The position numbers and the translations under genes are program-made. Below are positions 36,637 through 44,140 of a stretch of DNA of 64,000 nt, piece by piece. Each line of letters starts with the position of its first letter. The stretch's first letter is position 1. Location of the stretch: the NCBI GenBank assembly GCA_028284285.1, contig JANQSA010000018.1:49628-113627 (forward strand), given 5' to 3'. A model generated the notes under the pieces. The model did not search any database. It saw only the letters and a program-made list of their open reading frames with translations, and was not told the origin of the DNA. The DNA is from Croceivirga sp. (GTDB lineage Bacteria; Bacteroidota; Bacteroidia; Flavobacteriales; Flavobacteriaceae).

Positions 36637-36987
36637 ATGGGTAAAGAAAAGTGGATTGCCATAAAAGAAGCGCCTATAACCAATAACTGCCCCGAATGTT
36701 ATAGTCAGGAATTGGTTCTTACCTTTTATCAAAAGCATACTTACAACGCCTTTTATCAAAAAACCACAAAGACAGTCAGGTACGAAATCACCTGCAAAAA
36801 ATGCGGTTCGATCATCTATCCCGTTAACTGGTCCCAGGACATAGAACGGGTGGTTGACTATTACAACAAACTGGTACGGCCGGACCGGCCTTCAGTTCGG
36901 TTTACTCTGCTGTTTTACGGGGTACTAATTTTTATACTCCTCCTGATAGCCGGAGGGATTTATCTGTATCTGGAAAATCCGATTTAG
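36637..36987 (+). CDS. Zinc-ribbon protein with C-terminal membrane helix
   Basis: A 116-residue hypothetical protein. Two Cys pairs, C18-P-E-C21 and C53-K-K-C56-G, form a probable treble-clef or zinc-ribbon. A single C-terminal helix (about 90-112) anchors it in the membrane with the ribbon in the cytoplasm. It starts one base after the kinase stop, suggesting a coupled role with that sensor. Its stop overlaps the convergent HIT gene by four bases. Confidence 0.65.
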   Translation: MGKEKWIAIKEAPITNNCPECYSQELVLTFYQKHTYNAFYQKTTKTVRYEITCKKCGSIIYPVNWSQDIERVVDYYNKLVRPDRPSVRFTLLFYGVLIFILLLIAGGIYLYLENPI

Positions 36988-37373
36988 AGTTTTTGACGGA
37001 TCTTTTGTGCCGTTTCCTCGAACATTGCAGGCGTCATCCTCTCTTTATATTGAAAAGTGGCATTCTCCATGCTCTTGAGGGGTATTAAATGCACATGTAC
37101 ATGGGGAACCTCCAAACCAATAACCGTTAGTCCTACCCGATCACAAGGAATGGCGGCCTCTATGGCTTTGCCCACTTTTCTTGAGAACGCCATAAGGCCC
37201 ATAAAAGTAGGCTCATCCAAATCCAATAATTTATCTACCTCCTTTTTGGGAACACAAAGGGTATGCCCCTTGGCATTGGGGTTAATATCCAAAAAAGCAA
37301 AGAAATTGTCATCTTCGGCAATCTTGTAACAGGGAATTTCTCCTGCAATGATTTTTGTAAAAATGCTAGGCAT
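36984..37373 (-). CDS. HIT family nucleotide hydrolase
   Basis: A 129-residue histidine-triad protein (Hint/HinT type) that hydrolyses nucleoside phosphoramidates or related nucleotides. It shows FTKIIAGEIPCYKIAEDDNFFAFLDINPNAKGHTLCVPK at the N-terminus and the catalytic triad VPHVHVHLIPL (about 89-99). It is 49 bp downstream of greA on the same strand. Confidence 0.93.
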   Translation of the reverse strand: MPSIFTKIIAGEIPCYKIAEDDNFFAFLDINPNAKGHTLCVPKKEVDKLLDLDEPTFMGLMAFSRKVGKAIEAAIPCDRVGLTVIGLEVPHVHVHLIPLKSMENATFQYKERMTPAMFEETAQKIRQKL

Positions 37374-37422
37374 GGTATAACATGTTTAAGGAAACCCTTT
37401 TAAACCCCTCCTTTAAGAGGCC

Positions 37423-37899
37423 TTAATCTCGTGAGATCTCTAATATTTTAAACTTCAATGTCCCATTGGGCACTTGTATTTCGGCAATATCACCCACTGA
37501 TTTTCCCAAAAGCCCCTTTCCGATGGGTGAGGTAACTGAGATCTTACCGGATTTTAAATCTGCCTCGCTTTCTGCTACAAGGGTGTATTTCATTTCCATG
37601 CTGTTTGCCTGATTCTTGATTTTTACCGTTGATAAAACCAACACTTTTGACGTATCCAGTTGTGATTCATCAATAATTCTGGCATTGGACACCGTTTCTT
37701 CCAGTTTGGCAATTTTCATTTCCAACAATCCCTGGGCCTCCTTGGCAGCATCGTATTCTGCATTTTCGGACAAATCCCCCTTATCCCTGGCTTCTGCAAT
37801 TGCCTGCGATGCTCTTGGCCTTTCCACATCTCTAAGGTGGTCCAACTCTTCCTTCAGCTTTTTCAATCCCTCTTCCGTATAATATGAAACCTTTGTCAT
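37423..37899 (-). CDS. greA: Transcription elongation factor GreA
   Basis: Stimulates RNA cleavage in backtracked RNA polymerase. 158 residues: N-terminal coiled coil (YTEEGLKKLKEELDHLRDVERPRASQAIAEARDKGDLSENAEYDAAKEAQ) with the catalytic acidic tip DLSENAEYDAA. The C-terminal FKBP-like domain includes SPIGKGLLGKSVGDIAEIQVPNGTLKFKI. Full length. A -7-like TATATTTG on the minus strand at 38025-38032 may drive a long-leader transcript. Confidence 0.95.
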   Translation of the reverse strand: MTKVSYYTEEGLKKLKEELDHLRDVERPRASQAIAEARDKGDLSENAEYDAAKEAQGLLEMKIAKLEETVSNARIIDESQLDTSKVLVLSTVKIKNQANSMEMKYTLVAESEADLKSGKISVTSPIGKGLLGKSVGDIAEIQVPNGTLKFKILEISRD

Positions 37900-38068
37900 C
37901 CTCCTAAAAATTTAATGCAAAAGAACACCGGAGAAAATGAAGATTTTCCCAATGTCTGCGCTTTCTTAATTGAAAAATCCTCCACTTTACACCATGGGTG
38001 ATGGCTTTTAGCGAGGATTTAACGCAAATATACACTTTTTTTGGGCATTTTTACCTAAAATAGGTCCA

Positions 38069-38509
38069 ATGAAATACCTTTCTTGCCTGATTCTCATGCT
38101 TTTATTGCTTTCCTGTGAAAATGACGGCCCCGATAGAAATCCTTTTCTTCCAGAAGTCAATTTTAGGTTTGATCTCAATCTCAACCTCCCTGAATACAAT
38201 AGACTCAATAATGTTGGAAACCCCATTTACGTTGATAACAACGGTGTGGGTATAAGAGGGGTATTTGTTATGAGAACCGGCCCTGAAAATCAATTTGTGG
38301 CATGGGAGGCTAACTGTCCCAACCATGCACCTAATGATTGTTCTACAATGCTATTAGACGGTCAAAATGTGCGCTGCCCCTGTGATGATTTTGAGTACAA
38401 TCTTTTCTTTGGGCAATTGCTCAATCCTCCTGACGATGGGAGTCGGTTTTTTAATCTGAAGCCTTACCGGGCAGTTTTAGCAGGCAACTCTGTTATTATT
38501 TCAAATTAA
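38069..38509 (+). CDS. Rieske-like lipoprotein with altered cluster-ligand motif
   Basis: A 146-residue protein with a lipoprotein signal (MKYLSCLILMLLLLSC, Cys16). The mature part has a Rieske-type ferredoxin fold pattern: C83-P-N-H86 matches the first C-x-H ligand box. The second box reads C103-P-C105-D-D with no His at the expected place. Either a cluster is held by other residues or the fold has lost it. Outer-membrane or periplasmic location. It is convergent with the Gfo/Idh gene (4-base overlap). Confidence 0.7.
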   Translation: MKYLSCLILMLLLLSCENDGPDRNPFLPEVNFRFDLNLNLPEYNRLNNVGNPIYVDNNGVGIRGVFVMRTGPENQFVAWEANCPNHAPNDCSTMLLDGQNVRCPCDDFEYNLFFGQLLNPPDDGSRFFNLKPYRAVLAGNSVIISN

Positions 38510-39501
38510 AAGACACCCAAAATTTTATCCATCACCCAACTGGTGTGTACCCCCGAGTCCCCCAACGAAGGATGTAACACTTCACCAAACAGGTGTTTTC
38601 GCATATTATCCACATGATAGTGGTGCAAATGCTTTGGATGTTCTACAAACACAGATTCACGGCCTTTTCCAGTGACCATCTCCAACGGGGCTTCGTCCAA
38701 TACCGAAAAGCGAATCTCGCCTTCTGAACCATAAATGGTTACCACATCTTCCGGACGGTAACTCCCAAAATTCCAACTTCCCGTACCCGTTATCCCGTTT
38801 TCATGGATCCAACTTCCGCTTACGGTGTCAAAAGCAGAATATAATCCTTGCTGGTTGGTTGCAAAACCACCAGCGTCTTGTATGTTTCCCAGGAGATATG
38901 TAAAAAGATCAAGGCCATGGCTTGCCAGGTCATCAAAATACCCTGCCGGTGCTACGGAAGCATCCGTACGCCAATTATAGGCACCACTGACATCCAAAGG
39001 ACTTGGCGTTCGGGTTTTTATCCAATGGATATGTCGAACCACACCAATACGTTCTTGATCCAACCATTCTTTAATGGTATTAAATCGGGGTAGTGATCTT
39101 CGATAATAAGCTATGAAAAGGGGTACACCTTTTGCCTCAAAAGCGGTATAGATCTCAAGACTATCTCCATAAGAGGGCGCCATGGGTTTCTCTATGCAAC
39201 AAGGTTTGCCAACCTCAGCCACCTGCAATCCGTAATGCTTATGGGTGTCCGGGGGGGTGGCAATATATACCGCATCAATTTCCGGGTTTTCTATAATTTC
39301 CCCTGCATCCGAAGTAAACCCGGGAACACCATGCCGTACTGCATAGTCCTTTGCTTTCTCCAGGTCTCGTCGCATCACCATGGCCAGTTCAAAATCCCGG
39401 ATCAATCGGTAAGGAGGGCCGCTTTTCACCTCGGTGACATTTCCGCAACCAATGATACCCCATCGAACAGGTTTATGATTGAAAAAGGGCGTAAAATTCA
39501 T
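38506..39501 (-). CDS. Gfo/Idh/MocA family oxidoreductase
   Basis: A 331-residue NAD(P)-dependent sugar-type oxidoreductase. The N-terminal Rossmann domain has RWGIIGCGNVTEVKSGP (about 13-29), then AVYIATPPDTHKHYGLQVAEVGKPCCIEKPMAPS, with the EKP motif whose Lys is catalytic. The C-terminal alpha/beta domain (about 125-331) includes YFDDLASHGLDLFTYLLG. The substrate is probably a sugar or inositol derivative and is not assigned. Confidence 0.9.
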   Translation of the reverse strand: MNFTPFFNHKPVRWGIIGCGNVTEVKSGPPYRLIRDFELAMVMRRDLEKAKDYAVRHGVPGFTSDAGEIIENPEIDAVYIATPPDTHKHYGLQVAEVGKPCCIEKPMAPSYGDSLEIYTAFEAKGVPLFIAYYRRSLPRFNTIKEWLDQERIGVVRHIHWIKTRTPSPLDVSGAYNWRTDASVAPAGYFDDLASHGLDLFTYLLGNIQDAGGFATNQQGLYSAFDTVSGSWIHENGITGTGSWNFGSYRPEDVVTIYGSEGEIRFSVLDEAPLEMVTGKGRESVFVEHPKHLHHYHVDNMRKHLFGEVLHPSLGDSGVHTSWVMDKILGVF

Positions 39502-39605
39502 GTCTCGGGTTTATCCCAAAAATAAAAAGAAACCCGGGTTATAAACGCTTTGGATCAGCAGAAACTACATGAGCTCCTGAAAAGGCTTGAGTGCTTTACG
39601 CTACC

Positions 39606-40514
39606 CTAAAAATCAAGTCCTTGATACACCAATTCCTCAGCATCCAAAGATGTCTTTTCCAGCCCCCTTGTTTTAAGCCAGCTCAAAAATCGGTCCACAC
39701 GATATTGTTCCATTTTCCCCCAATCTATATCTTTCCCATAGGAGGCTACCGTAATCTTTTGACTTTTAAGCAGGTCAATATCCCTGTCCTGTTCAGCAAC
39801 CAAAGGCGTTAAAATCTTTACGGCCTCCTCCGGATTTTGTTTGGCATAAAGAAACCCTCTTTTTGTAGCCTGTAAAAAGGCCGAGTAGGACGATTGATCC
39901 TTCTCTACACGATTTTCGGATGCCAAAATGATAGGCGAATATCCATAGGGAATATCATAATCTGCCAGTCTAAACGTCCGTAAATCCAATCCTCTTGCTT
40001 CTGCTTGTACACCTTCCCAATTAAGAAAGATCCAGGTAGCGTCATATTGCTTGGATTGCAAGGTCTCCCAAATACCTAATTTGTTGGGATAGGCCAGCTC
40101 AATTTGACCTGTTCCTCCGTCGTTTTTTATCATTTGCCGTACAATTTCGTCTTCATATCTGGCTTTATAAGAAGCATACGACCTGCCGTCCAAATCTCTT
40201 GGCCGATGTACATTACTATCCTCCAGAACAACAATTGCACTTAAGTCTTCCTGGAATAAAGTAGCCAATGCCACCGCATCAAAAGAATTTTTTTTACTGC
40301 GATAACTAATTACACTTTCCAGCGGGCAAAGCGCCATATCCGCAGTGCCCGTTTCCACTTTCTTAGCAGGAGTAACGGCATAGTTGTCCTCGGAAGGATC
40401 TAATAGTTTTACCTCTAACCCTACTTTCTCATAGTACTTTAAGGCCTTTGCAACAAAAAACCCCAAATGATTGATATTAGGAGTCCAATCTAAGGCTAAC
40501 TTCAGCAGTTTCAT
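39606..40514 (-). CDS. NMT1/THI5-like protein without signal peptide
   Basis: A 302-residue protein of the NMT1/THI5 (ThiY-like) fold: KLLKLALDWTPNINHLGFFVAKALKYYEKVGLEVKLLDP at the N-terminus, TADMALCPLESVISY near 57-71 and YEDEIVRQMIKNDGG. ThiY proteins bind pyrimidine precursors of thiamine outside the cell; eukaryotic THI5 makes HMP-P. Here no signal peptide exists, so it should be cytoplasmic. Relative to yeast THI5 as I recall it, the active-site Lys62/His66 and the CCCFC motif are absent. It is the second gene of the TPP-riboswitch unit, 2 bp after the TonB receptor. A role in thiamine-precursor use is likely; the chemistry is open. Confidence 0.75.
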   Translation of the reverse strand: MKLLKLALDWTPNINHLGFFVAKALKYYEKVGLEVKLLDPSEDNYAVTPAKKVETGTADMALCPLESVISYRSKKNSFDAVALATLFQEDLSAIVVLEDSNVHRPRDLDGRSYASYKARYEDEIVRQMIKNDGGTGQIELAYPNKLGIWETLQSKQYDATWIFLNWEGVQAEARGLDLRTFRLADYDIPYGYSPIILASENRVEKDQSSYSAFLQATKRGFLYAKQNPEEAVKILTPLVAEQDRDIDLLKSQKITVASYGKDIDWGKMEQYRVDRFLSWLKTRGLEKTSLDAEELVYQGLDF

Positions 40515-40516
40515 TT

Positions 40517-42676
40517 TTAAAAGTTTACTATTGCTCCAAGAAGAAAGTTAATACCGGCTTGCGGGTAGAAAAAGGATTCTCCCGCAAATACGTAACCGTT
40601 ATTCTCGTATTCCACGTCAAAAATATTGTTGACCTGTCCGGTCATTACAATAGATTGTAAGATTGCGCCGCCCTGAATGGTATACTGCAAATTAATATCA
40701 TTCACAAAATAACTGTCCAAAGAGTTGGTGTCCTCATTGGTCATAAACTGTTCTCCGACAAACTTGGAGAACAAACTTGCACTAAACACCTTTGAAGCTT
40801 GAAAAGTAAGTACGTTCCCGGCAATCAATTCAGGAGAAAAGGAAATATTTGTATCCCCTAAATTGGTAAAACCGCCAGCTCCGTCTTCTACCAGAAAATC
40901 CCTGTTTTTGTTGGTACTTATCGCAATATTTGGGCGTATTCTCCACTTTTCCAGCTGAATATTCGCATCTACTTCCAGACCGAGGCGATAACTTTGTCCG
41001 CTATTGGTCCTGATTGGAAATCCCACATCGTCCAGTTGGCCCGTGAGCACCAGTTGGTTCTCAAAATCAAGATAGTATACATTAGCGTTGAACTGAAAGT
41101 TAGGGGAAACATACCGCCACCCCAATTCAAAATCGTTTAGGCTTTCGGCCTCGGGCGTCCCTGTTTCAAAGTCCACCCGGGCAGGCTCCCGGTTGGCCCT
41201 TGCATACGAAAAATAAATGCTGTTCTTGTTGTTGGGCCGATACGTGACTCCGGCCTTTGGATTAAAAAAAGTATAGTTTTCGTCTACGGCAAAAGGAACC
41301 GTTGGATCAAACAAATCCCCGTTGGCCTCATAGCGTATCGTTCTCAACTGAAGGTCTCCGAATAATGAGAATTGCTTATTGATTTCCAAGGTGGCTTTGG
41401 CGTAGAGATTAAAATCCCTTTTGTCCGTGACATTGTCATAAAACCGAAAAGGAATATCCGGCAATTGTGCAAATTCAGCAGCTGTTACTTCACCAAACTG
41501 CTCGCCGTCATACCTGTTCCAGGCGCCTCCAATAACAGCATTCAATTGGTCCTTATCGTATAGAAAACTAAATACAGTTCCGTAGAAATCACTGTTTAAG
41601 TGCCTCCTTGTGGTTAGGTCCGAACGATCTACGGTTTCACCATTCGCCTCAAAAGAGGGCAATCCGTAAAATGCCAGATCCGGGTTAAAAAACCCTGGGT
41701 CGGACTCAACATATTGTTCGAAGAATCCTCTGCTGTTAGTGTAATGCAAGGACACATTTCCGGTCCAATAGTCGCTCAATTTTTGGGTAATATGTAATTG
41801 AAAATGGTCTTGCTTATAGTTATCCGTCTGCCGGTCGTAAAACTGTCTGTTCCCATCCGCATCCAGGAACACCCCATCATTATTAAAGGTACGGTCTTCT
41901 TCCAGGCCGGCAGCATTAAGGCCCGCAAAGGATAACCCGGTAATCTCTTCACCTCCAAAAACAACAGCTTTTATTAAAGTGTTGTCGTCCTTATACACCC
42001 CGTCTAAAAAGTAGGATCGTAAATCCGAGAAAGCCCTGTCAATATAGCCATCAGAATCAATCTTGGAAAGCCTGGCCGAAAAGGCAAAATGGTCTCCCAG
42101 TAAACCGGTTCCGAAGCGTACAGTATTTTTAAGTGCTCCAAAACTCCCCACACTGCTGGAAACCTGTCCAAATGCCTGTTCCGAAACATTATCCGTCAGT
42201 ACATTTATGCTTGCCCCAAAAGCGCCAGCCCCGTTGGTAGACGTTCCTACCCCGCGTTGTATCTGTATATTCTCGATTGAAGAGGCGAAGTCTTGCAAAT
42301 TCACAAAAAAAGTGGTTTGGCTGTCTGCATCGTTATACGGAATACCATTTATGGTGACGTTGATTCGCGAATTGTCAGCCCCTCGAATCCGGAAGTCTGT
42401 TGGTCCTATCCCTGTGCCATCAAATGTGGTAGCGACCACAGAAGGTAGATAATTGAGTAAGACAGGGATATCCTGACCGAGATTTATCCTTTGAATTTCT
42501 CCTTTCTCCAGTTCGGAATAGGTAACCGGGATCTTGTCATTGGCACGGGAAGCAGAAACTACTACCTCGTCCAGTTCAATTTGCTTGTTTTGTGTTGAAT
42601 CTTGCTGTTGTTTCTGTGCGTTTATCGACAAGGAAAGGCCGCACAGTGCCAGGATTGTGAACATAGATATTTTCAT
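40517..42676 (-). CDS. TonB-dependent outer-membrane receptor, thiamine-regulated
   Basis: A 719-residue receptor: signal MKISMFTILALCGLSLSINAQ, TonB box region and plug (DEVVVSASRANDKIPVTYSELEKGEI, then IRGADNSRINVTINGIPYND and IENIQIQRGVGTSTNGAGAFGASINVLT, about 35-170), and a 22-strand barrel ending in Phe (NFLLGAIVNF). The TPP riboswitch in its leader (42805-42888) marks it as an importer for thiamine or a precursor. It is followed directly by the NMT1/THI5-like gene. Confidence 0.92.
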   Translation of the reverse strand: MKISMFTILALCGLSLSINAQKQQQDSTQNKQIELDEVVVSASRANDKIPVTYSELEKGEIQRINLGQDIPVLLNYLPSVVATTFDGTGIGPTDFRIRGADNSRINVTINGIPYNDADSQTTFFVNLQDFASSIENIQIQRGVGTSTNGAGAFGASINVLTDNVSEQAFGQVSSSVGSFGALKNTVRFGTGLLGDHFAFSARLSKIDSDGYIDRAFSDLRSYFLDGVYKDDNTLIKAVVFGGEEITGLSFAGLNAAGLEEDRTFNNDGVFLDADGNRQFYDRQTDNYKQDHFQLHITQKLSDYWTGNVSLHYTNSRGFFEQYVESDPGFFNPDLAFYGLPSFEANGETVDRSDLTTRRHLNSDFYGTVFSFLYDKDQLNAVIGGAWNRYDGEQFGEVTAAEFAQLPDIPFRFYDNVTDKRDFNLYAKATLEINKQFSLFGDLQLRTIRYEANGDLFDPTVPFAVDENYTFFNPKAGVTYRPNNKNSIYFSYARANREPARVDFETGTPEAESLNDFELGWRYVSPNFQFNANVYYLDFENQLVLTGQLDDVGFPIRTNSGQSYRLGLEVDANIQLEKWRIRPNIAISTNKNRDFLVEDGAGGFTNLGDTNISFSPELIAGNVLTFQASKVFSASLFSKFVGEQFMTNEDTNSLDSYFVNDINLQYTIQGGAILQSIVMTGQVNNIFDVEYENNGYVFAGESFFYPQAGINFLLGAIVNF

Positions 42677-42777
42677 CCGTAAAAATTTTACGAATAAAAG
42701 GGGCTATTATTCTGGTTATACTTGATTTTTGCGAAACGGTTGAAAAGTTGGCCAGCGTTCCGTCCCGCGCTTCTCCC

Positions 42778-42798
42778 CAAAGGTCTGGTAGACCTTTG
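42778..42798 (-). promoter_or_regulatory. Stem-loop of the riboswitch expression platform
   Basis: Perfect 9-bp stem CAAAGGTCT / AGACCTTTG with a three-base loop, seven bases after the aptamer in the transcript. No poly-U follows, so translational or antisequestering control is more likely than simple termination. Confidence 0.55.
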
Positions 42799-42804
42799 AT
42801 GCTC

Positions 42805-42888
42805 GGCCGTCCCTTAGCAGCATTACCCGCTCAGGTTCAATGGGTATAATCTCAGCCTCCTAAAAAGTCAGAAAGCACCCCTTTGAGA
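42805..42888 (-). ncRNA. TPP riboswitch (THI element) aptamer
   Basis: Read on the minus strand: AAAGGGGTGC, then GGCTGAGATTATACCC (CTGAGA at 42855-42850), GAACCTGAGCGGGTAATGC and TAAGGGAC. These are the invariant blocks of the thiamine pyrophosphate aptamer in the right order and spacing. It sits about 130 bases upstream of a TonB receptor gene that it should repress when TPP is abundant. Confidence 0.93.
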
Positions 42889-42894
42889 TGGGTG

Positions 42895-42924
42895 CAAAAG
42901 TAGGACGGAAATCTGAAAAAACAA
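42895..42924 (-). promoter_or_regulatory. Bacteroidota promoter of the TPP-riboswitch transcript
   Basis: On the minus strand TTG (42924-42922), exactly 19 bases, then TACTTTTG (42902-42895). This is the ideal -33 / -7 arrangement TTG-N19-TAnnTTTG. Transcription would start just before the aptamer. Confidence 0.75.
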
Positions 42925-42964
42925 AAAACCTCTATTTACGATTGTGGAAGTATTTTGAAAGGGT

Positions 42965-43261
42965 TTATTTTTTAGTTATCCATCTGCCATAGGCATCAAT
43001 GTAGATGGTTCTCTTAGTACCACTTTTCAAAATCATGATCAATTTATACTTCCCCTGTTTGTTTTTAAAGGCCTGACTTAACCTCGAGGTTGGATATTCT
43101 TTAATGAGTGCCTGAACCACTGCCGGCGGTAATTCTGCCGGATCTATTTTCTTGAATTCGTCCGCTTTGACGATTAGAAGCGTTGATTTAGATAGTGTTT
43201 TGGCCTGCGTGGTTTGTAAAGCCGCCATTCCCAGTAAAGCCGCAAGAGCTATTTTTTTCAT
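42965..43261 (-). CDS. PepSY-like secreted small protein
   Basis: A 98-residue exported protein: signal MKKIALAALLGMAALQTTQAK, then a PepSY/BLIP-like core (FKKIDPAELPPAVVQALIKEYPTSRLSQAFKNKQGKYKLIMILKSGTKRTIYIDAYGRWI). The same plan recurs in the protein at 48048-48347: DLP-x-A-V-x-E-A, then YKL-x-V, then D/Y-A-x-G-x-WI. Such proteins are periplasmic and may inhibit or chaperone peptidases. The ATG at 43261 is preferred; the longer frame runs into a palindromic element. Confidence 0.65.
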   Translation of the reverse strand: MKKIALAALLGMAALQTTQAKTLSKSTLLIVKADEFKKIDPAELPPAVVQALIKEYPTSRLSQAFKNKQGKYKLIMILKSGTKRTIYIDAYGRWITKK

Positions 43262-43333
43262 GTATCCCAATAGTTTAATTACTAAAGCTGTTCTATTTAC
43301 GAAGAGAAACCCCAAAAAGATGCAGTTTATCAC

Positions 43334-43496
43334 TGAACTCATTTAAACTTTTTTGATTGAAGCGAAAACCGGTCATTTTTTGCCCGGTTGAAGGCTTTTT
43401 TGAGTTGCATAGCAGAGCTACGGAAGGAAAAAAAGACAAAAAGCGGGTGAAAAAGAATGGTTTTTTAGCCAATTGAAAAAAGTTTAAATGAGTTCA
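43334..43496. repeat. 163-bp imperfect palindromic element (MITE- or REP-like)
   Basis: Perfect 21-base terminal inverted repeats at 43334-43354 and 43476-43496 (TGAACTCATTTAAAC followed by six T, and its complement). Inside, further arms pair (AAAACC...CCCG with CGGG...GGTTTT), and the centre is CATAGC AGA GCTACG. The whole unit could fold into one long hairpin. No open reading frame lies within. It separates a terminator from the PepSY-like gene. No second copy was seen in this window. Confidence 0.7.
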
Positions 43497-43501
43497 CTTA
43501 T

Positions 43502-43533
43502 AAAAAAAAGAGGCCGCCTTTTCAGACAGCCTC
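43502..43533 (-). terminator. Intrinsic terminator after the 45-aa membrane protein gene
   Basis: Minus-strand stem GAGGCTGTC / GGCGGCCTC (two wobble pairs, six-base loop) followed by eight T. It ends the transcript of the small genes at 43625-44018. Confidence 0.85.
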
Positions 43534-43624
43534 CTTTAACATCTGATTTCATAAATACGGGGAACTTCCGGCACCATCTTTCTTCAGATGTCATTGGGAA
43601 AACATGGTTAGTGTTAGCCGGGCA

Positions 43625-43762
43625 CTAGCCCTTTATACCTTTTCCCTCGTCCTTTCTTTTCATTTTGGCATTTCTTGTAGGTCCTTGAATGATCAAAAGC
43701 ACTGCCGCCAAAAAAACCAGGAGGCCTACCGCAACCATAATGTAATGCAATGTGTTTTCCAT
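43625..43762 (-). CDS. 45-aa single-helix membrane protein
   Basis: Begins MENTLHYIMVAVGLLVFLAAVLLI: a single membrane helix (about 8-26) and a Lys/Arg-rich tail (RNAKMKRKDEGKGIKG). Not recognised. A longer frame (64 residues) exists, but the ATG at 43762 places the helix at a natural N-terminus. The strong terminator downstream and a second small membrane protein just upstream on the same strand support a real bicistronic unit. Confidence 0.5.
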   Translation of the reverse strand: MENTLHYIMVAVGLLVFLAAVLLIIQGPTRNAKMKRKDEGKGIKG

Positions 43763-43841
43763 GTTGTTAAATAAAAGGGCCGCCCAGAATGGACGTGCCC
43801 TTCCAACCAAATCAACCAACCAAAATTTATCTGTCCGCTAG

Positions 43842-44018
43842 TTATTTCGGACCGTTATCTTTACTCTCCGGACTGGAAACCCCAACTGTGATTTTTTTAT
43901 TAATCGGTTTCTCTTCCAGTTCACTATTTACTATTTTCTCATTCACCACTACCGATGCTACTATGGCCATTATTCCGTAGAGTGCTGCCAGTACTCCAGA
44001 AGTGAGAAGTTTATTCAT
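43842..44018 (-). CDS. 58-aa small membrane-anchored protein
   Basis: Starts MNKLLTSGVLAALYGIMAIV: an N-terminal hydrophobic segment (about 4-25) then a charged tail (NEKIVNSELEEKPINKK...). Not recognised. It is divergent from the hybrid kinase gene (start 44141) and 79 bp upstream of the 45-residue membrane protein on the same strand. The position beside a two-component system suggests, without proof, a signalling or accessory role. Confidence 0.45.
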   Translation of the reverse strand: MNKLLTSGVLAALYGIMAIVASVVVNEKIVNSELEEKPINKKITVGVSSPESKDNGPK

Positions 44019-44140
44019 TTGTTTTCCTGTTTCATTTAATAAGACACCGATTTTTCAAAAAAGTCACCCTATTGAAACAATTAACATTTTGTTTATATCA
44101 CCACCATGCTTTTAGCCGTAGATAACATAAAGGGTTTCAA

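Noticed and set aside
37378..37420. Terminator between greA and the HIT gene
   Set aside because: Only a short GCCTC/GAGG(G) pairing and no T-run on the minus strand; not convincing.
39606..40514. Calling this gene a true THI5 HMP-P synthase
   Set aside because: From memory of the yeast sequence, the catalytic Lys and His positions and the CCCFC motif are not matched; only the fold is supported.
42781..42800. Rho-independent terminator as riboswitch platform
   Set aside because: The 9-bp hairpin is real but is not followed by a U-run, so transcription termination is not supported.
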